The notes beneath the pieces were generated by a model. It had not been told where the DNA came from. It saw nothing but the letters and a program-made list of their open reading frames with translations, and ran no database searches. From positions 21,610,867-21,674,866 of the forward strand of contig CM055882.1 of NCBI GenBank assembly GCA_029582165.1: a stretch of 64,000 bases of DNA. Direction: 5' to 3'. Of this stretch, positions 1 to 11,339 are shown in pieces. The translations under genes were made by a program, and so were the position numbers. This DNA comes from Portulaca oleracea. Lineage: Eukaryota; Streptophyta; Magnoliopsida; Caryophyllales; Portulacaceae. Position 1 is the stretch's first letter; every line of letters starts with the position of its first letter.

Positions 1-3000
1 CCCTATGGAAGAACGATTTTACCGAGGTCTAACAAACCCCTGTACGAACAGGAATGAGCTAAGTGGTATCCACTCCTGACCGTATATTCACCGTTCTTGG
101 AGTAGAGCCATCTCACTTGATCCTCTCTAGCCGTTTCTAGGAGGGGCGTATCTAGTATAGCCTTTACCATATCATCATCAAAATTTTGCATGATTAGAGT
201 TTCATTCCAGCTTCTACTTTCCCCATCTTGTATCAAATTCTCAACTTTCCATTCCTCCTTTCCCTCGGGTGTACTCCCAATGAAGAAACCACCTCCAACT
301 TCCACCCACTTGTGCTCCCATATCTTGATGGATTTACCATCACCTACATTCCAACCTATCCCTTTTAGCAGTAGGTCCCTCCGTTCAACCACACTACGCC
401 AGACAAAGCTATGACAGTAGCCTTGCTTCGCGTTTAAAAGGCATCCCCGCGGGTAATACCTTGCCTTGAAGACTTGGCTGGCTAGAGAATTGGGTTGCGT
501 GAGTAGTCTCCACGCTTGCTTGGCAAGCGTGGCTGTGTTGAAAAGCTCGAGCTCCCTGAAACCTAAGCCACCCACCTTCTTTCTGCTGCATAAATTATCC
601 CATTTTAGCCAATGGATACCTCGTTTGTCCACTTTCCCACTCCGCCAGAACCTGCTAACCATCGCATTTATCTCAGTATGAAAGGAAGATAGGAGTTTAT
701 AGATACTCATTGTATACGCAGGTAGGGCTTGAATGACCGATTTGATCGGAGTCTCACGTCCGGCTTGTGACAGGAGTCGTTCCTTCCACCCACGTAATTT
801 GGCCCACATTTCTTCTTCAGTTTTTCAAAAATTATTTTTCTTCGACCTCCCCACAAGTAGAGGTTATCCCAAATATCTCGAATGTTCCTGCATTTCCACC
901 ATCCCCAGCATTGCTAGATATCTTCCCTTCTTGTTCTCCTCAATGTTCTTGCTAAAATAAATCTCAGATTTCACAAGGTTAACTTGCTGTCCCGACAACT
1001 CTTCATACTGTTGTAGCACATCTTTTAAGCATTGTACTTCTCGATCCTTGGCCTTAAAAAAGAAAATACTGTCATCGGCAAAAAGAAGGTGAGTGATCGC
1101 AGGCGCTGACCGACAGATCTTCAATCCATTCCAATCCCCTGCCGTCGTTGTTTTATAAATGAGAGCATTCAATCCCTCGGCTACTAGAAAGAATAAATAG
1201 GGTGACAGAGGGTCCCCTTGACGGAGCCCTCTTTCCGGGGTAACCACATCAGTCTGTCTACCATTTATACAAAAGGAGTATTTCACAGTTTCGACGCACA
1301 TCATTATAAGTTCAACCCATTCCTCATGAAACCCAATCTCTCTAAGAATTAGTCGTAGAAAACCCCACTCCACGCGATCATACGCCTTGCTCATGTCGAT
1401 TTTTGTTGCAATCCATCCTGTCCTACCCTTCTTCTTCTTTTTCATGAAATGAAAAAGCTCACTGGCCACCACGGTGTTGTCTGATATCAACCTTCCAGGG
1501 ACAAAGGCGGATTGTCGTACATCAATGATAGAATTCAGGAGAGGTTTGAGTCGGTTTGCTATAACCTTTGACACAAGTTTGTAAGTAACATTGCTCAAAG
1601 CGATAGGGCGCAGATCCTTCAACTCCTCTGGGTTCCTAATTTTCGGTATGAGAGTGATCAGAGTGTAGTTTAAGTCAGCAGGCATACTTCGACCATTTAA
1701 GACCTTCAGTTCCAAGTTGCACACGTCATTGCCCACTATATTCCAATATTTTTGTTAAAAAAGTGCACAGAAACCATCTGGCCCTGGAGCCTTTTGGGGG
1801 GCCATCTGTTTCAAAGCGACTTCCACTTCCTCAGCAATTAAAGGCTTGGTTAGCTCCTGTCTTCCTCGATCCGTCAGCCGTCCACGCAATTCTGGGAATA
1901 CCACTCCGTCGAGCCTGGGTTCAGTCGAGGTAAATAGCTGTTGATAATAATCAATTACCGCTTGTTGAATTGACGACGTTGTAGTTTGAAATTCCCCGTT
2001 CATGTCTTTAATCTTCCGGATAGTATTTTTCTACCTCCTTTGCTTGACCCTAGCATGGAAATACGCCGTATTACGGTCCCCTGCTCGCAGGGACTGGTGA
2101 TGTGCCCATTGAGCCCAATATTGTTCATTTGCACCCTCCAACTTCCCTAATGTGTATTCAGTTTCTCGCAAAGCTTGCAAATTTTGGACAGTGGGTTCTT
2201 TATAGCAAAGCTCCTGGAAGCGTTTTCGATGCTCCTTAATCTGTTCGTCCAGCTGCCCAAATTTTTTCCTTCCCCATGCCGCAAATCGGGTCCCACATGC
2301 CTTCAGCCTCTCCATTATATTTCTTGTAGTTCTTGCCGTCTCCTCCCAGCAATTTCTTACAACCTCCTCAAAACTATCCTCGGATGTCCACATTGCTTCA
2401 AATCTGCACACCTTCCCCAGCGTCGTCCGTTCATGTGGGTGCTCCGGTTGTGTATCAAGGACGATAGGGAGATGATCAGACCCCTCCCACAGGACGTGTT
2501 CGACCTTTGCACTTGGCCACATCCACAACCAGCTTTCACTTCCCAGGACTCTGTCTAATCTTTCTTCAATATGTTGTTCCCCCTCCCTCCGGTTACTCCA
2601 TGTATAAGGGTGACCAACATAACCCACGTCTCTAAGTTCCCATCTGTCTACTACCGCCCCAAACTTCGCAGCTTCCCCATAATCAAAGCCCTTTCCTCCA
2701 CTCTTCTCATTTGGGAAAAGGATGCAATTGAAGTCCCCAAAAATCGTCCATGGTCTGTCATCTTGCCCGCCGAGGAAGTGTAACAAATCCCAAGATTTCT
2801 CTTTTTGATTTCCTTCGGCCCATCCGTGAAAACCTGTACTCCTAAAAGTTTGCCCCTCGGTTGTTACTACCGCATCTACATGGTGGTTTGAGAAAGACGT
2901 TATTGAGACTTCCACACCCGCCTTCCATAAAAGTGCAATACCGCCAGCTCTTCCTCTAGGAGGTATGCTAAGGCAACCCTCTATCCCACACCGCCAACGA

Positions 3001-3140
3001 ACACCAGCCATTTCATTAGGATATCTGTTCGTTTCCATGAGGAAAAGAACCTCTGGGAAGCACCTCCGTTCCAATCGTCGGAGGGAAGCAACTGCCTCGA
3101 GACTCCCCAACCCTCAGCAGTTGTAGCTAATGATTTTCAT
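1..3140 (-). pseudogene. LINE ORF2: APE endonuclease and reverse transcriptase, broken
   Basis: The reading frame starts at an ATG at 3140 (MKIISYNC...) and stays in one frame to the window edge, broken only by stop codons near 3115, 2029, 1753, 862 and 825. No frameshift is needed. The endonuclease part (about 3110-2500) shows METN, GDFNCI, YTWSNRR and GSDHLPIV, the usual AP-endonuclease-like motifs. The reverse transcriptase (about 2000-860) shows KAPGPDG, LRPIALSN, SAFVPGR, RQGDPLSPYLF and the catalytic LLFADD. The piece from 809 to 3 is the thumb and zf-RVT-like region (FRELELFNTATLAKQAWRLL). The first stop, at codon 9, looks like CGA to TGA, typical of methyl-cytosine decay. Any RNase H region lies outside the window. 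Confidence 0.9.
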
Positions 3141-3293
3141 TGGTGACGGCAAGGGTGACTTCCGATCACCCCCGCCGATTCTTGAATATCAACCATTTCA
3201 GTATCATGGAGTTTACTCCGTTTCTCCCTCACCTCTACGTCCATTAGGTGCATGTCGTCCAAACTAATAGCGTCCTACCCTTTTCGTTTGGTC

Positions 3294-4314
3294 CTACTGA
3301 TAGAGATGGCCCATGATGGGCTCGACGTCCTTGAATCTTGGCTGGTCCTTCTCCTCTTCCACGTGTGTTCCCCCCCCCCCCCCCGTGTTGATCCCCTTTG
3401 CATGATCATTCTCTCTTTCCTCCATCATCTGCTTTTCTTTATTTTCGCCCTCTGACGTCTCCTTCTGTGCCAGATCACCTACTCTCCATTCCTTCAGTTG
3501 TGATGATACCTCATAATTCCCTTTCCCTCCTTCTGTTCTTGATTCCGTGGAGGGATCCTTTCTTTCAGTTTTCCTCCTCAAGAGCCTCCTTCAATAATTT
3601 TCTTGCGGACTGAGTTCTCCTATTCGGTTCAATGGTTTTCTGTTCCTCCAGTCTTTCCCCAAGATTACCGTTCCCCCTCCATGACTTGCCATCGTTACCT
3701 TGCCCAGCATGTCTATTTTGTCTATTATTCTTCAAAGGCGAGGCACGCAACCATTCACCATACTGCCCCTTAGAATCATCTTCTCCATGAGAGTCACAGT
3801 CGTCTTCCACATGCCCTAATTTCCCGCATCGGTAACAGAAGTTGGGTAGTTTCTCGTACTTGAAAGGGATTCACCTTGTTCCAATGTCACCGAAATTGGC
3901 TAGAGCACCTCGCGGTAGGGGTTCATCAATGTTGACTCTAACGCTAAAGACCACGTACCTACTCCATCCCAGATCATCATCCGTCCTATAATCCACCAAT
4001 CCCCCGAACTTCTCTGCCAAGGCATTCGCTGTTTCCTTGCATATTTTCCCAAACGGGATGTCATATCCCCTAACCCAGAAATTGGCATGTGAGAATTTTA
4101 TTTCTGATGTTGCAAGGTTTTCTTTTATGTCTCTCAATAATATCAACTGCTTGTCAAAAACACATGGCCCTCCTTGTTTGACACGCTCTTTGTCTTCCTT
4201 AGTATAGAATTGGAAAATAAACAAGTTTTCTCCTATCTCCCTGATCCCAAAAGGCTTTTTGACCTTCCAAGCCTGTCTTAGGAACGCAAATAGTCCCGAC
4301 ACTCGGTATGGTTT
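3294..4314 (-). pseudogene. LINE ORF1 (DUF4283-type, zinc knuckle), broken
   Basis: The frame from about 4314 to 3871 matches the DUF4283-type N-terminal region of plant LINE ORF1 (IREIGENLFIFQF, GPCVFDKQLILLR). After one stop at 3871-3873 the same frame continues through a CX2CX4HX4C zinc knuckle (CYRCGKLGHVEDDC, about 3800-3841) and a basic-acidic tail to 3565. The remaining C-terminus is in another frame down to 3294, so there is also a frameshift near 3570. No proper start codon is present, so the 5' end is missing. A run of 14 C at about 3370-3383 interrupts the tail. In intact LINEs this protein binds the element RNA beside ORF2. Confidence 0.8.
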
Positions 4315-4315
4315 A

Positions 4316-4390
4316 TCTCCAATAAAGGAAGTGACAAAAAGATTGAATTGATTAATGAAAATTGCTAAGAATTTTTCTCCAATAAAGGAA
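4316..4390 (+). repeat. 15-bp direct repeat at the LINE/Copia-1 junction
   Basis: TCTCCAATAAAGGAA occurs at 4316-4330 and again at 4376-4390. The second copy is coding sequence of the Copia integrase. The first sits exactly where LINE ORF1 similarity ends. It may be a target duplication or a microhomology scar. Confidence 0.6.
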
Positions 4391-4529
4391 ATTTACGTCG
4401 AAGATCAACTGTTTACACACCGCAACAGAATGGGGTTGCTACAAGAAAACATAGGCACTTATTAGAAACAGCAACTCAGCAAGGGCCATTCGTTTTCATG
4501 CTAATTTGCCTAAATATTTTTTGGGGAGA
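4331..4529 (+). pseudogene. Copia-1 integrase, left part (broken)
   Basis: In the plus direction the sequence encodes a Copia integrase core with the hallmark YTPQQNGV followed by RKHRHLLE and then FHANLPK in a shifted frame. Small indels and an in-frame stop show decay. The frame ends at FWG and continues after the inserted LTR element at 18887, where ECVL...THLINLLP follows. The flanking 5-bp duplicate GGAGA (4525-4529 and 18887-18891) proves the split. The 5' half of Copia-1 is not in the window, presumably beyond the LINE. Confidence 0.85.
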
Positions 4530-6063
4530 TGTAGACACCGGAATTTATATCGGTATAAAACCCGACTCACCAAAAATATGCAAGCCCAAAATAAATCCGG
4601 GATAATTGTTAAACCCCAAATGGGTTTTATTTTTATTCATGGCCCACACAGAGAAAGCAGACTCAAGCACGCGCCTCGGCCCAGAATGCCTAAAACTCGC
4701 CTAGGGTTTGATCCGGCCCAGAAATTGTTAAAACCCAACTGTGGTTTGATTATTTTTATGCGCGATGTCGTTTTACGCCAGGTCAGCGATCCGTGTGATA
4801 AAATAGTTAAACCCCGCCTAGGTTTTGAAGCAGTTGGCGCCAAAATCTGCATGCATGCAATTGGATCCCTTGATCTTTGCCCCACGTTGTTGACTTTGCC
4901 CTTGACCTCATATACCCCGCCTAGGTTTTGATCTTAAATGGCTGATTTTTTGGGGTTTGTCCCTTACTCCTTCACCAATAAATAGCCCTCCATTCCACCT
5001 CCATTTCATCAACAACTTTCATGATCAACAACCATCATCTATTCTACTCTCATTCTCTCAAATTCTCTTCATAATTCCATTCTTTTATCATCACCATAAC
5101 CATATTTTTCACTACCATATAACCATCCACACTATACTTTTCCTAAACCATCCACATTTCTCATCCGGGTTTCAAATCAAGGGGCAACTCAAGGGATCGA
5201 TTTCATCGCCGCTACAACCAAAGCAAGGTTCGGTTCTTTTATTTAAATTATCATATTTAATCATGTAATCCTTATTTTAAATTACGTACTTGTACATATT
5301 TTGTAAAATAAAACCGCATTGTTTTATATTGCATGCTCTCGAATAATAATTCCGTGAAATTAATCAAACTTCTCCCCGCTCTCTTTCTTTTCAATGTTGA
5401 TTTTAAAAGAGTCTGTTTTTATAAACAGGCGGATTTGAGATTTCTTATAACTCTCGCATTCGTAACCTTACCCCCGAACTTAGAAATCGGGTTCGTAGAC
5501 CGGAGTCTTTTATTTTATGGTTCGTCGATTTCCTTAAATCGGCTGGCGACTCTTTAATTTTTTATAACTTCGTTTAATTATTTAAAGTATTCGATTTCTT
5601 ACACAAAATTAATTTAAGAAAATGATTTAACTTTTTGTTCAATGCGAAAAAGGGGTTTGGTCTAAGGAGAAAATGGCCAGAAATTATTAAACCCCAGGAG
5701 GGGTTTAGTAATTTCCACCAATTTTGTCCTTGGGCCTGGAATCAAGGGGACCGGCCCAGAATTTGTCAAACCCTAGGCGGGCTTTGACAAATTCTGGTGG
5801 TCCGTTTGCTTCTTTGGCCCTAATTCATCAATTGGATTAAAATTAAATTATTTGAGATTATTTTTGTGTAATTTCCGTATAATTTAAATAATAAAAAACG
5901 TGTTTGTAAATAAATAAAGTTTCATCATCCCGAAAACGGATTTCGAAAATAAAAATATCCTTATTTAAGGATTAAGAAACCTTAGTCGGCTCCCGATCAC
6001 AAAATGTAGCACATACGAGGAAGACATCCCCCCGAATGGGGAGGGAATTTTCCGGGTCCTATA
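4530..6063 (+). repeat. 5' LTR of the Tat/Ogre-like element
   Basis: 1534 bp, starting TGTAGACACC. It ends CCTATA, where the 3' LTR has CCTACA, so one terminal base has mutated. A TATA-like CAATAAATAG lies near 4976. Compared with the 3' LTR it has about 31 extra bp around 5415-5445 and a few small indels. Confidence 0.9.
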
Positions 6064-6066
6064 GAT

Positions 6067-6083
6067 TGGCGACTCCACTGGGG
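6067..6083 (+). promoter_or_regulatory. Primer-binding site (tRNA-Arg)
   Basis: TGGCGACTCCACTGGGG begins 3 bp after the 5' LTR and is the exact complement of the 3' end (with CCA) of plant tRNA-Arg(ACG) as I know it. Arg priming is typical of Ogre elements. Confidence 0.85.
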
Positions 6084-6560
6084 ACTTAAACTTTAAAAAG
6101 AGGGTAAAACTTGAAAAAATCAAATTGATTTGAAAAGTGTAAAAGGGAGAAGTTAATTTAGTTCGCGACTTTATTATTCTTTTAGGCATCTATTGCATAC
6201 CGGGCCACTAATCAAGTCTTTTGACACGTTAGCACAAAAGCGACGGTTTAGGTTACCTAGGATTTCCCTTGAGAGCGGGAGGCCACTACTATGGGGATGA
6301 ACTCTACATCTCTAAGCATTTGGTCGCTCCTCTCCCGATGTCACACTCCGAGAGCTTCCTTGAAGTTCTTTGAGAAATACCCTAACTGTTTACCGTATGG
6401 TATGCAGAACCGGGGCGAAGGCATGCGGTAGGCTATATACCCAACCATAAAAGTCCATGAATTTAGAGCCTTGGTTTAGGATACCCTTCCATGTGTATGC
6501 TAGGTGCTATGTGTATCCCTCCCCTTTTCTTGTCTTTTGTAAAGAGTCAACCCTAGTTTG
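6084..6560 (+). other. Non-coding leader of the Tat/Ogre-like element
   Basis: No open frame with recognisable similarity. Mixed-composition sequence between the primer site and the first repeat unit. Confidence 0.5.
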
Positions 6561-7149
6561 GAGGTTTTGTTCTAGTCCGTATAAAATTCATTGGGTTGAG
6601 AAAATGATTATTTATTAATTATTATAATTAACTCAAAGACATTATGGTTAGCCCAAGTGGAAGGGCCCATTTATGTTTGAAAGTTGATTATCCTAATTGA
6701 AAATTAAAATTGACTCACCTTTGATGATATTATATGGCCCTTTACAAAATTCTCTTAACAAAGGCCCGAAAAAAAAATTAATTAAAAATCCAACAAAGTT
6801 AATGGATAACGTTTTAGACTGCATACTAGTCACTAAGCTCGAGTAAATTAATTTATCGATTTAATTAATCAATTCATCACATTTATGGCCGGCCCGTTGT
6901 TAGGCCCAACCATATTGGATTTGTCAATTAAACTCATAAATTAATTATAACTCGCTTATTGTTGGCTTTATCCAGTCCTTCACAATATCCATTATCTTTG
7001 AGAAAATAAATAAAACTTGTTGTATGCTATGTGTAAATACGAGTTTGTATGTTGGGTCTTCATTAGAGTCGGACCTAATTTTGAGATAATGTTTTAGTCC
7101 GCGTAATAATCGTTGGGTTGAGAAGAAATAAATTTATAAACTCGATTAA
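6560..7149 (+). repeat. Degenerate tandem repeat, about 235-285 bp unit (left part)
   Basis: Units share the blocks 'TTTTAGTCCGCGTAATA', 'GGTTGAGAA', 'GGCCGGCCCGTTGTTAGGCCCA' (in variants) and 'TTTGATG...TTTAT..GGCCCTT'. They begin near 6568, 6803 and 7088. The array is cut by the triple-LTR insertion and resumes at 10685. Confidence 0.7.
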
Positions 7150-7154
7150 TTAAC

Positions 7155-8088
7155 TGTTGGGACCCTTGAGGGGGGTGAAAAGGTTTGACTCAACATTCTT
7201 CACATATAAACATAAAAACGTTAATAGCACTTGAATGAACTGAATAATACATCTTTATTTGATAAACATTAAGGTACAAGGGAGAGGTTAAGAACTCAGC
7301 AAGATCAAAACTGTTGAGGTCCTTGATATTGCTTACAATGGCATAACACTCAGAGAGAGGTTCTGTAGAGGAGCCTCACAGACGAGGCAGATGAAGGCGT
7401 GGAGGGGCCTCACAGACGAGGCAATCAGATGAGGCACAGAGAAGAGACCTCACAGACGAGGCTTCACAAATGAGGCAGATAGCAGAGACCTCACAGATGA
7501 GATAGAGAGAGTGGACCTCACAGACGAGGTAGAGAAGAGGATGACGAATTGCATTGGATATTAACCTCACAAAGCCTTAGCACTTCAAGGCTTTGCTACA
7601 CAATACCTCACCAACATATTTGGCTACATCACTCACCAAGGTCCTTGGTTACCTCACCAGAATTACCTTACTGGCTACATAACTCACCAAGGACTCATTG
7701 GCTACACTCAAAAATCTCACATGATTTCCTACACCGCGATTACTTGCTTGGAATCGCCTCATTCTCCAAGGAGGATGCACAAGACTATTTATAGATGCTC
7801 CATTCAGCTCCAACGGTTTAATCTTCCATTTCCTTGTTGATTGATACTTTCCTATCTTCACTTGATCTTCAATCTTCAATTATTTGGAAACTTGTGGGAT
7901 TGCCTTTCTAAAAGAGAAAGTGTATAAATCAGTGTGAATCATCTAGATAATATTCAGATATAGTGAGACAATATATGCTGGGATACTTCCCTGATTTATT
8001 TGTGATTTTGTTCTTTCAAACAAAACTAACGGCAGTGTCGAGGACCTCAACGGTAGTGGTTAAGTTCGAGGTCCTCACAGTTTCTACA
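7155..8088 (-). repeat. LTR-A of the triple-LTR element (3' LTR on the minus strand)
   Basis: 934 bp. It holds a short internal array of CCTCACAGACGAGG-like units (about 7368-7535). On the minus strand there is a TATA box, CTATAAATAG (7785-7794). Confidence 0.9.
7785..7794 (-). promoter_or_regulatory. TATA box in LTR-A
   Basis: CTATAAATAG on the minus strand, conserved in LTR-B and LTR-C. Its position fits an LTR promoter. Confidence 0.6.
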
Positions 8089-8450
8089 ATCTCCCCCTTT
8101 TTGTTTGAAAGACAAAACTGAGTGGTCAAGACCTTAATGAGTTGGCTCCCCCTCAATTTGTGCATGAGGGATGGCGGAGGTCCTCAGAGGTGAGATGCGT
8201 TTCCACAATCTCCCCCTTGATACAACATCTAGAATGTTTTAGAGGTCGTCTAGAAATCTGCAACACTTGATAAACTTATTAGTACTAAGAGAGGGTCCTC
8301 CCCCTCAATTCATGCCACAAGTAAATTAGATCAATAAATAGTTTACAGAAGACATACCTCATAGTTTGTACTTGTTGCTTTCACTATCCCCCGTGATCTT
8401 TTCCACAGAGCGGTTAGTCTCTTCTTGAGTGGACCTGCTCTGATACCACT
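8089..8450 (-). other. Internal region 1 of the triple-LTR element
   Basis: 362 bp, non-coding, apparently identical to internal region 2. The primer site TGGTATCAGAGC (minus strand, 8437-8448) lies 2 bp from LTR-B. The polypurine tract (minus strand, 8089-8102) adjoins LTR-A. Confidence 0.85.
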
Positions 8451-9384
8451 TGTTGGGACCCTTGAGGGGGGTGAAAAGGTTTTATTCAACATTCTTAACA
8501 TATAAACATAAAAACGTTAATAGCACTTGAATGAACTGAATAATACATCTTTATTTGATAAACATTAAGGTACAAGGGAGAGGTTAAGAACTCAGCAAGA
8601 TCAGAACTGTTGAGGTCCTTGATATTGCTTACAATGGCAGAACACTCGGAGAGAAGTTCTGTAGAGGAGCCTCACAGACGAGGCAGATGAAGGCGTGGAG
8701 GGGCCTCACAGACGAGGCAATCAGATGAGGAAGAGAGAAGAGACCTCACAGACGAGGCTTCACAAATGAGGCAGATAGCAGAGACCTCACAGATGAGACA
8801 GAGAGAGTGGACCTCACAGACGAGGTAGAGAAAAGGATGACGAATTGCATTGGATATTAACCTCACAAAGCCTTAGCACTTCAAGGCTTTGCTACACAAT
8901 ACCTCACCAACATATTTGGCTACATCACTCACCAAGGTCCTTGGTTACCTCACCAGAATTACCTTACTAGCTACATAACTCACCAAGGACTCATTGGCTA
9001 CACTCAGAAATCTCACATGATTTCCTACACCGCGATTACTTGCTTGGAATCGCCTCATTCTCCAAGGAGGATGCACAAGACTATTTATAGATGCTTCATT
9101 CAGCTCCAACGGTTTAATCTTCCATTTCCTTGTTGATTGATACTTTCCTATCTTCACTTGATCTTCAATCTTCAATTATTTGGAAACTTGTGGCATTGCC
9201 TTTCGAAAAGAGAAAGTGTATAAATCAGTGTGAATCATCTAGATAATATTCAGATATAGTGAGACAATATATGCTGGGATACTTCCCTGATTTATTTGTG
9301 ATTTTGTTCTTTCAAACAAAACTAACGGCAGTGTCGAGGACCTCAACGGTAGTGGTTAAGTTCGAGGTCCTCACAGTTTCTACA
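8451..9384 (-). repeat. LTR-B, chimeric middle LTR
   Basis: 934 bp. At variant sites from about 8480 to 9200 it agrees with LTR-C against LTR-A. From about 9293 to the end it agrees with LTR-A against LTR-C. Confidence 0.9.
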
Positions 9385-9746
9385 ATCTCCCCCTTTTTGT
9401 TTGAAAGACAAAACTGAGTGGTCAAGACCTTAATGAGTTGGCTCCCCCTCAATTTGTGCATGAGGGATGGCGGAGGTCCTCAGAGGTGAGATGCGTTTCC
9501 ACAATCTCCCCCTTGATACAACATCTAGAATGTTTTAGAGGTCGTCTAGAAATCTGCAACACTTGATAAACTTATTAGTACTAAGAGAGGGTCCTCCCCC
9601 TCAATTCATGCCACAAGTAAATTAGATCAATAAATAGTTTACAGAAGACATACCTCATAGTTTGTACTTGTTGCTTTCACTATCCCCCGTGATCTTTTCC
9701 ACAGAGCGGTTAGTCTCTTCTTGAGTGGACCTGCTCTGATACCACT
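9385..9746 (-). other. Internal region 2 of the triple-LTR element
   Basis: 362 bp, no difference from internal region 1 seen by eye. Primer site on the minus strand at 9733-9744. Confidence 0.85.
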
Positions 9747-10679
9747 TGTTGGGACCCTTGAGGGGGGTGAAAAGGTTTTATTCAACATTCTTAACATATA
9801 AACATAAAAACGTTAATAACACTTGAATGAACTGAATAATACATCTTTATTTGATAAACATTAAGGTACAAGGGAGAGGTTAAGAACTCAGCAAGATCAG
9901 AGCTGAGGTCCTTGATATTGCTTACAATGGCGTAACACTCGGAGAGAAGTTCTCAGAGAGGAGCCTCACAGACGAGCGCATGGATGAGCGTGGAGGGCCT
10001 CGCGAGACGAGGCAATCAGATGAGGAAGAGAGAAGAGACCTCACAGACGAGGCTTCACAAATGAGGCAGATAGCAGAGACCTCACAGATGAGACAGAGAG
10101 AGTGGACCTCACAGACGAGGTAGAGAAAAGGATGACGAATTGCATTGGATATTAACCTCACAAAGCCTTAGCACTTCAAGGCTTTGCTACACAATACCTC
10201 ACCAACATATTTGGCTACATCACTCACCAAGGTCCTTGGTTACCTCACCAGAATTACCTTACTGGCTACATAACTCACCAAGGATTCATTGGCTACACTC
10301 AGAAATCTCACATGATTTCCTACACCGCGATTACTTGCTTGGAATCACCTCATTCTCCAAGGAGGATGCACAAGACTATTTATAGATGCTCCATTCAGCT
10401 CCAACGGTTTAATCTTCCATTTCCTTGTTGATTGATACTTTCCTATCTTCACTTGATCTTCAATCTTCAATTATTTGGAAACTTGTGGCATTGCCTTTCG
10501 AAAAGAGAATGTGTATAAATCAGTGTGAATCATCTAGATAATATTCAGATATAGTGAGACAATATATGCTGGGATACTTCCCTGATATATTTGTGATTTT
10601 GTTCTTTCAAACAAAACTAACAACAGTGTTGAGGACCTCAGCGACAGTGGTTAAGTTGGAGGTCCTCACAGTTTCTACA
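9747..10679 (-). repeat. LTR-C of the triple-LTR element (5' LTR on the minus strand)
   Basis: 933 bp. It is the most diverged of the three, with clustered changes at about 9955-10010 inside the short CCTCACAGACGAGG array and at 10617-10650. Confidence 0.9.
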
Positions 10680-10684
10680 TTAAC

Positions 10685-11330
10685 CTAAAATTTCACGATC
10701 GGCCCGGTGGTGGGGCCCATCCATTTTAAAGGTTAATTATCTTTGTTTATCGATTTATTTTAACTCACCTTTGATGATTTTATTCGGCCCTTCTCAATAT
10801 TCTCTTACTCATGGTCCAAAGGAAATTGATTAATAATTAAACAAAGTCAGTGTGTGTTGTTCTAGCCCGCGTAATAGTCTCAAGGTTAGAGAAAATAAGA
10901 TTATAAATTTGATTATTAAGTCTAACGAATCCATGGTCGGCCCGTTGTTAAGCCCATCCATGGTGGAATTAATAATTGAGTTTATAGTTCTGTTTAACTC
11001 GCCTTATGATGGCTTTATTCGGTCCTTTATACCATCCACTCTCCTTGAGTTAAATAAATAAATGTTTTGGGTCGCAAAAAAAAAATTGTGTAAATAGAAG
11101 TCAAATTGTCAGTGTGTTCAGCATTATTCTAGTCCGCATAATAGCCAACATAGCTTGAGCTGTCTGAGTTGTTTGGCCAAGTTACGGATTCTCCTTAAAA
11201 CGGTCGGCCTGTGGATTAGGCCCATCCGAATTGAGAAACACTGACTTGTATCTTTCAACTTATGTCGACTCGCTATATTTGACTTTATCTGGCCCTTTAT
11301 AATGCTCTTGTTGTAAAAAGTGTTGTTGTT
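10685..11330 (+). repeat. Degenerate tandem repeat, about 270 bp unit (right part)
   Basis: This continues the array on the left of the nested retroelement, with further units near 10858 and 11129 carrying the same 'TCTAGTCCGCATAATAG' and 'GGTCGGCCCGT' blocks. Tandem repeats inside Ogre-type elements are known as seeds of plant satellites. Confidence 0.7.
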
Positions 11331-11339
11331 ACGCAAATC

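Larger units (their letters stand above)
1..4315 (-). mobile_element. LINE (L1-type non-LTR retrotransposon), 5' truncated, runs off the window start
   Basis: On the minus strand the order is ORF1 (nucleic-acid-binding, zinc knuckle), APE-type endonuclease, reverse transcriptase with a FADD motif, then the RT-thumb and zinc-binding region. This is the layout of plant L1-type LINEs. The 3' end and tail lie beyond base 1. The 5' end falls inside ORF1 and abuts Copia integrase sequence, as expected for a 5'-truncated LINE inserted into Copia-1. Several in-frame stops show it is dead. Confidence 0.9.
7155..10679 (-). mobile_element. Small non-coding LTR retroelement with three LTRs (LTR-internal-LTR-internal-LTR)
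   Basis: On the minus strand each LTR runs TGTAGAAACTG...GGGTCCCAACA. A tRNA-iMet primer site follows after 2 bp, then an internal region of only 362 bp ending in the polypurine tract AAAAAGGGGGAGAT before the next LTR. The whole block is flanked by TTAAC (7150-7154 and 10680-10684), so it is one insertion. No coding capacity is seen. With 934-bp LTRs and a tiny interior it resembles an oversized TRIM. The tandem structure most simply comes from unequal crossover between LTRs. Confidence 0.9.

Noticed and set aside
2175..2783. Plus-strand frames opposite the LINE endonuclease
   Set aside because: Antisense shadows of LINE ORF2.
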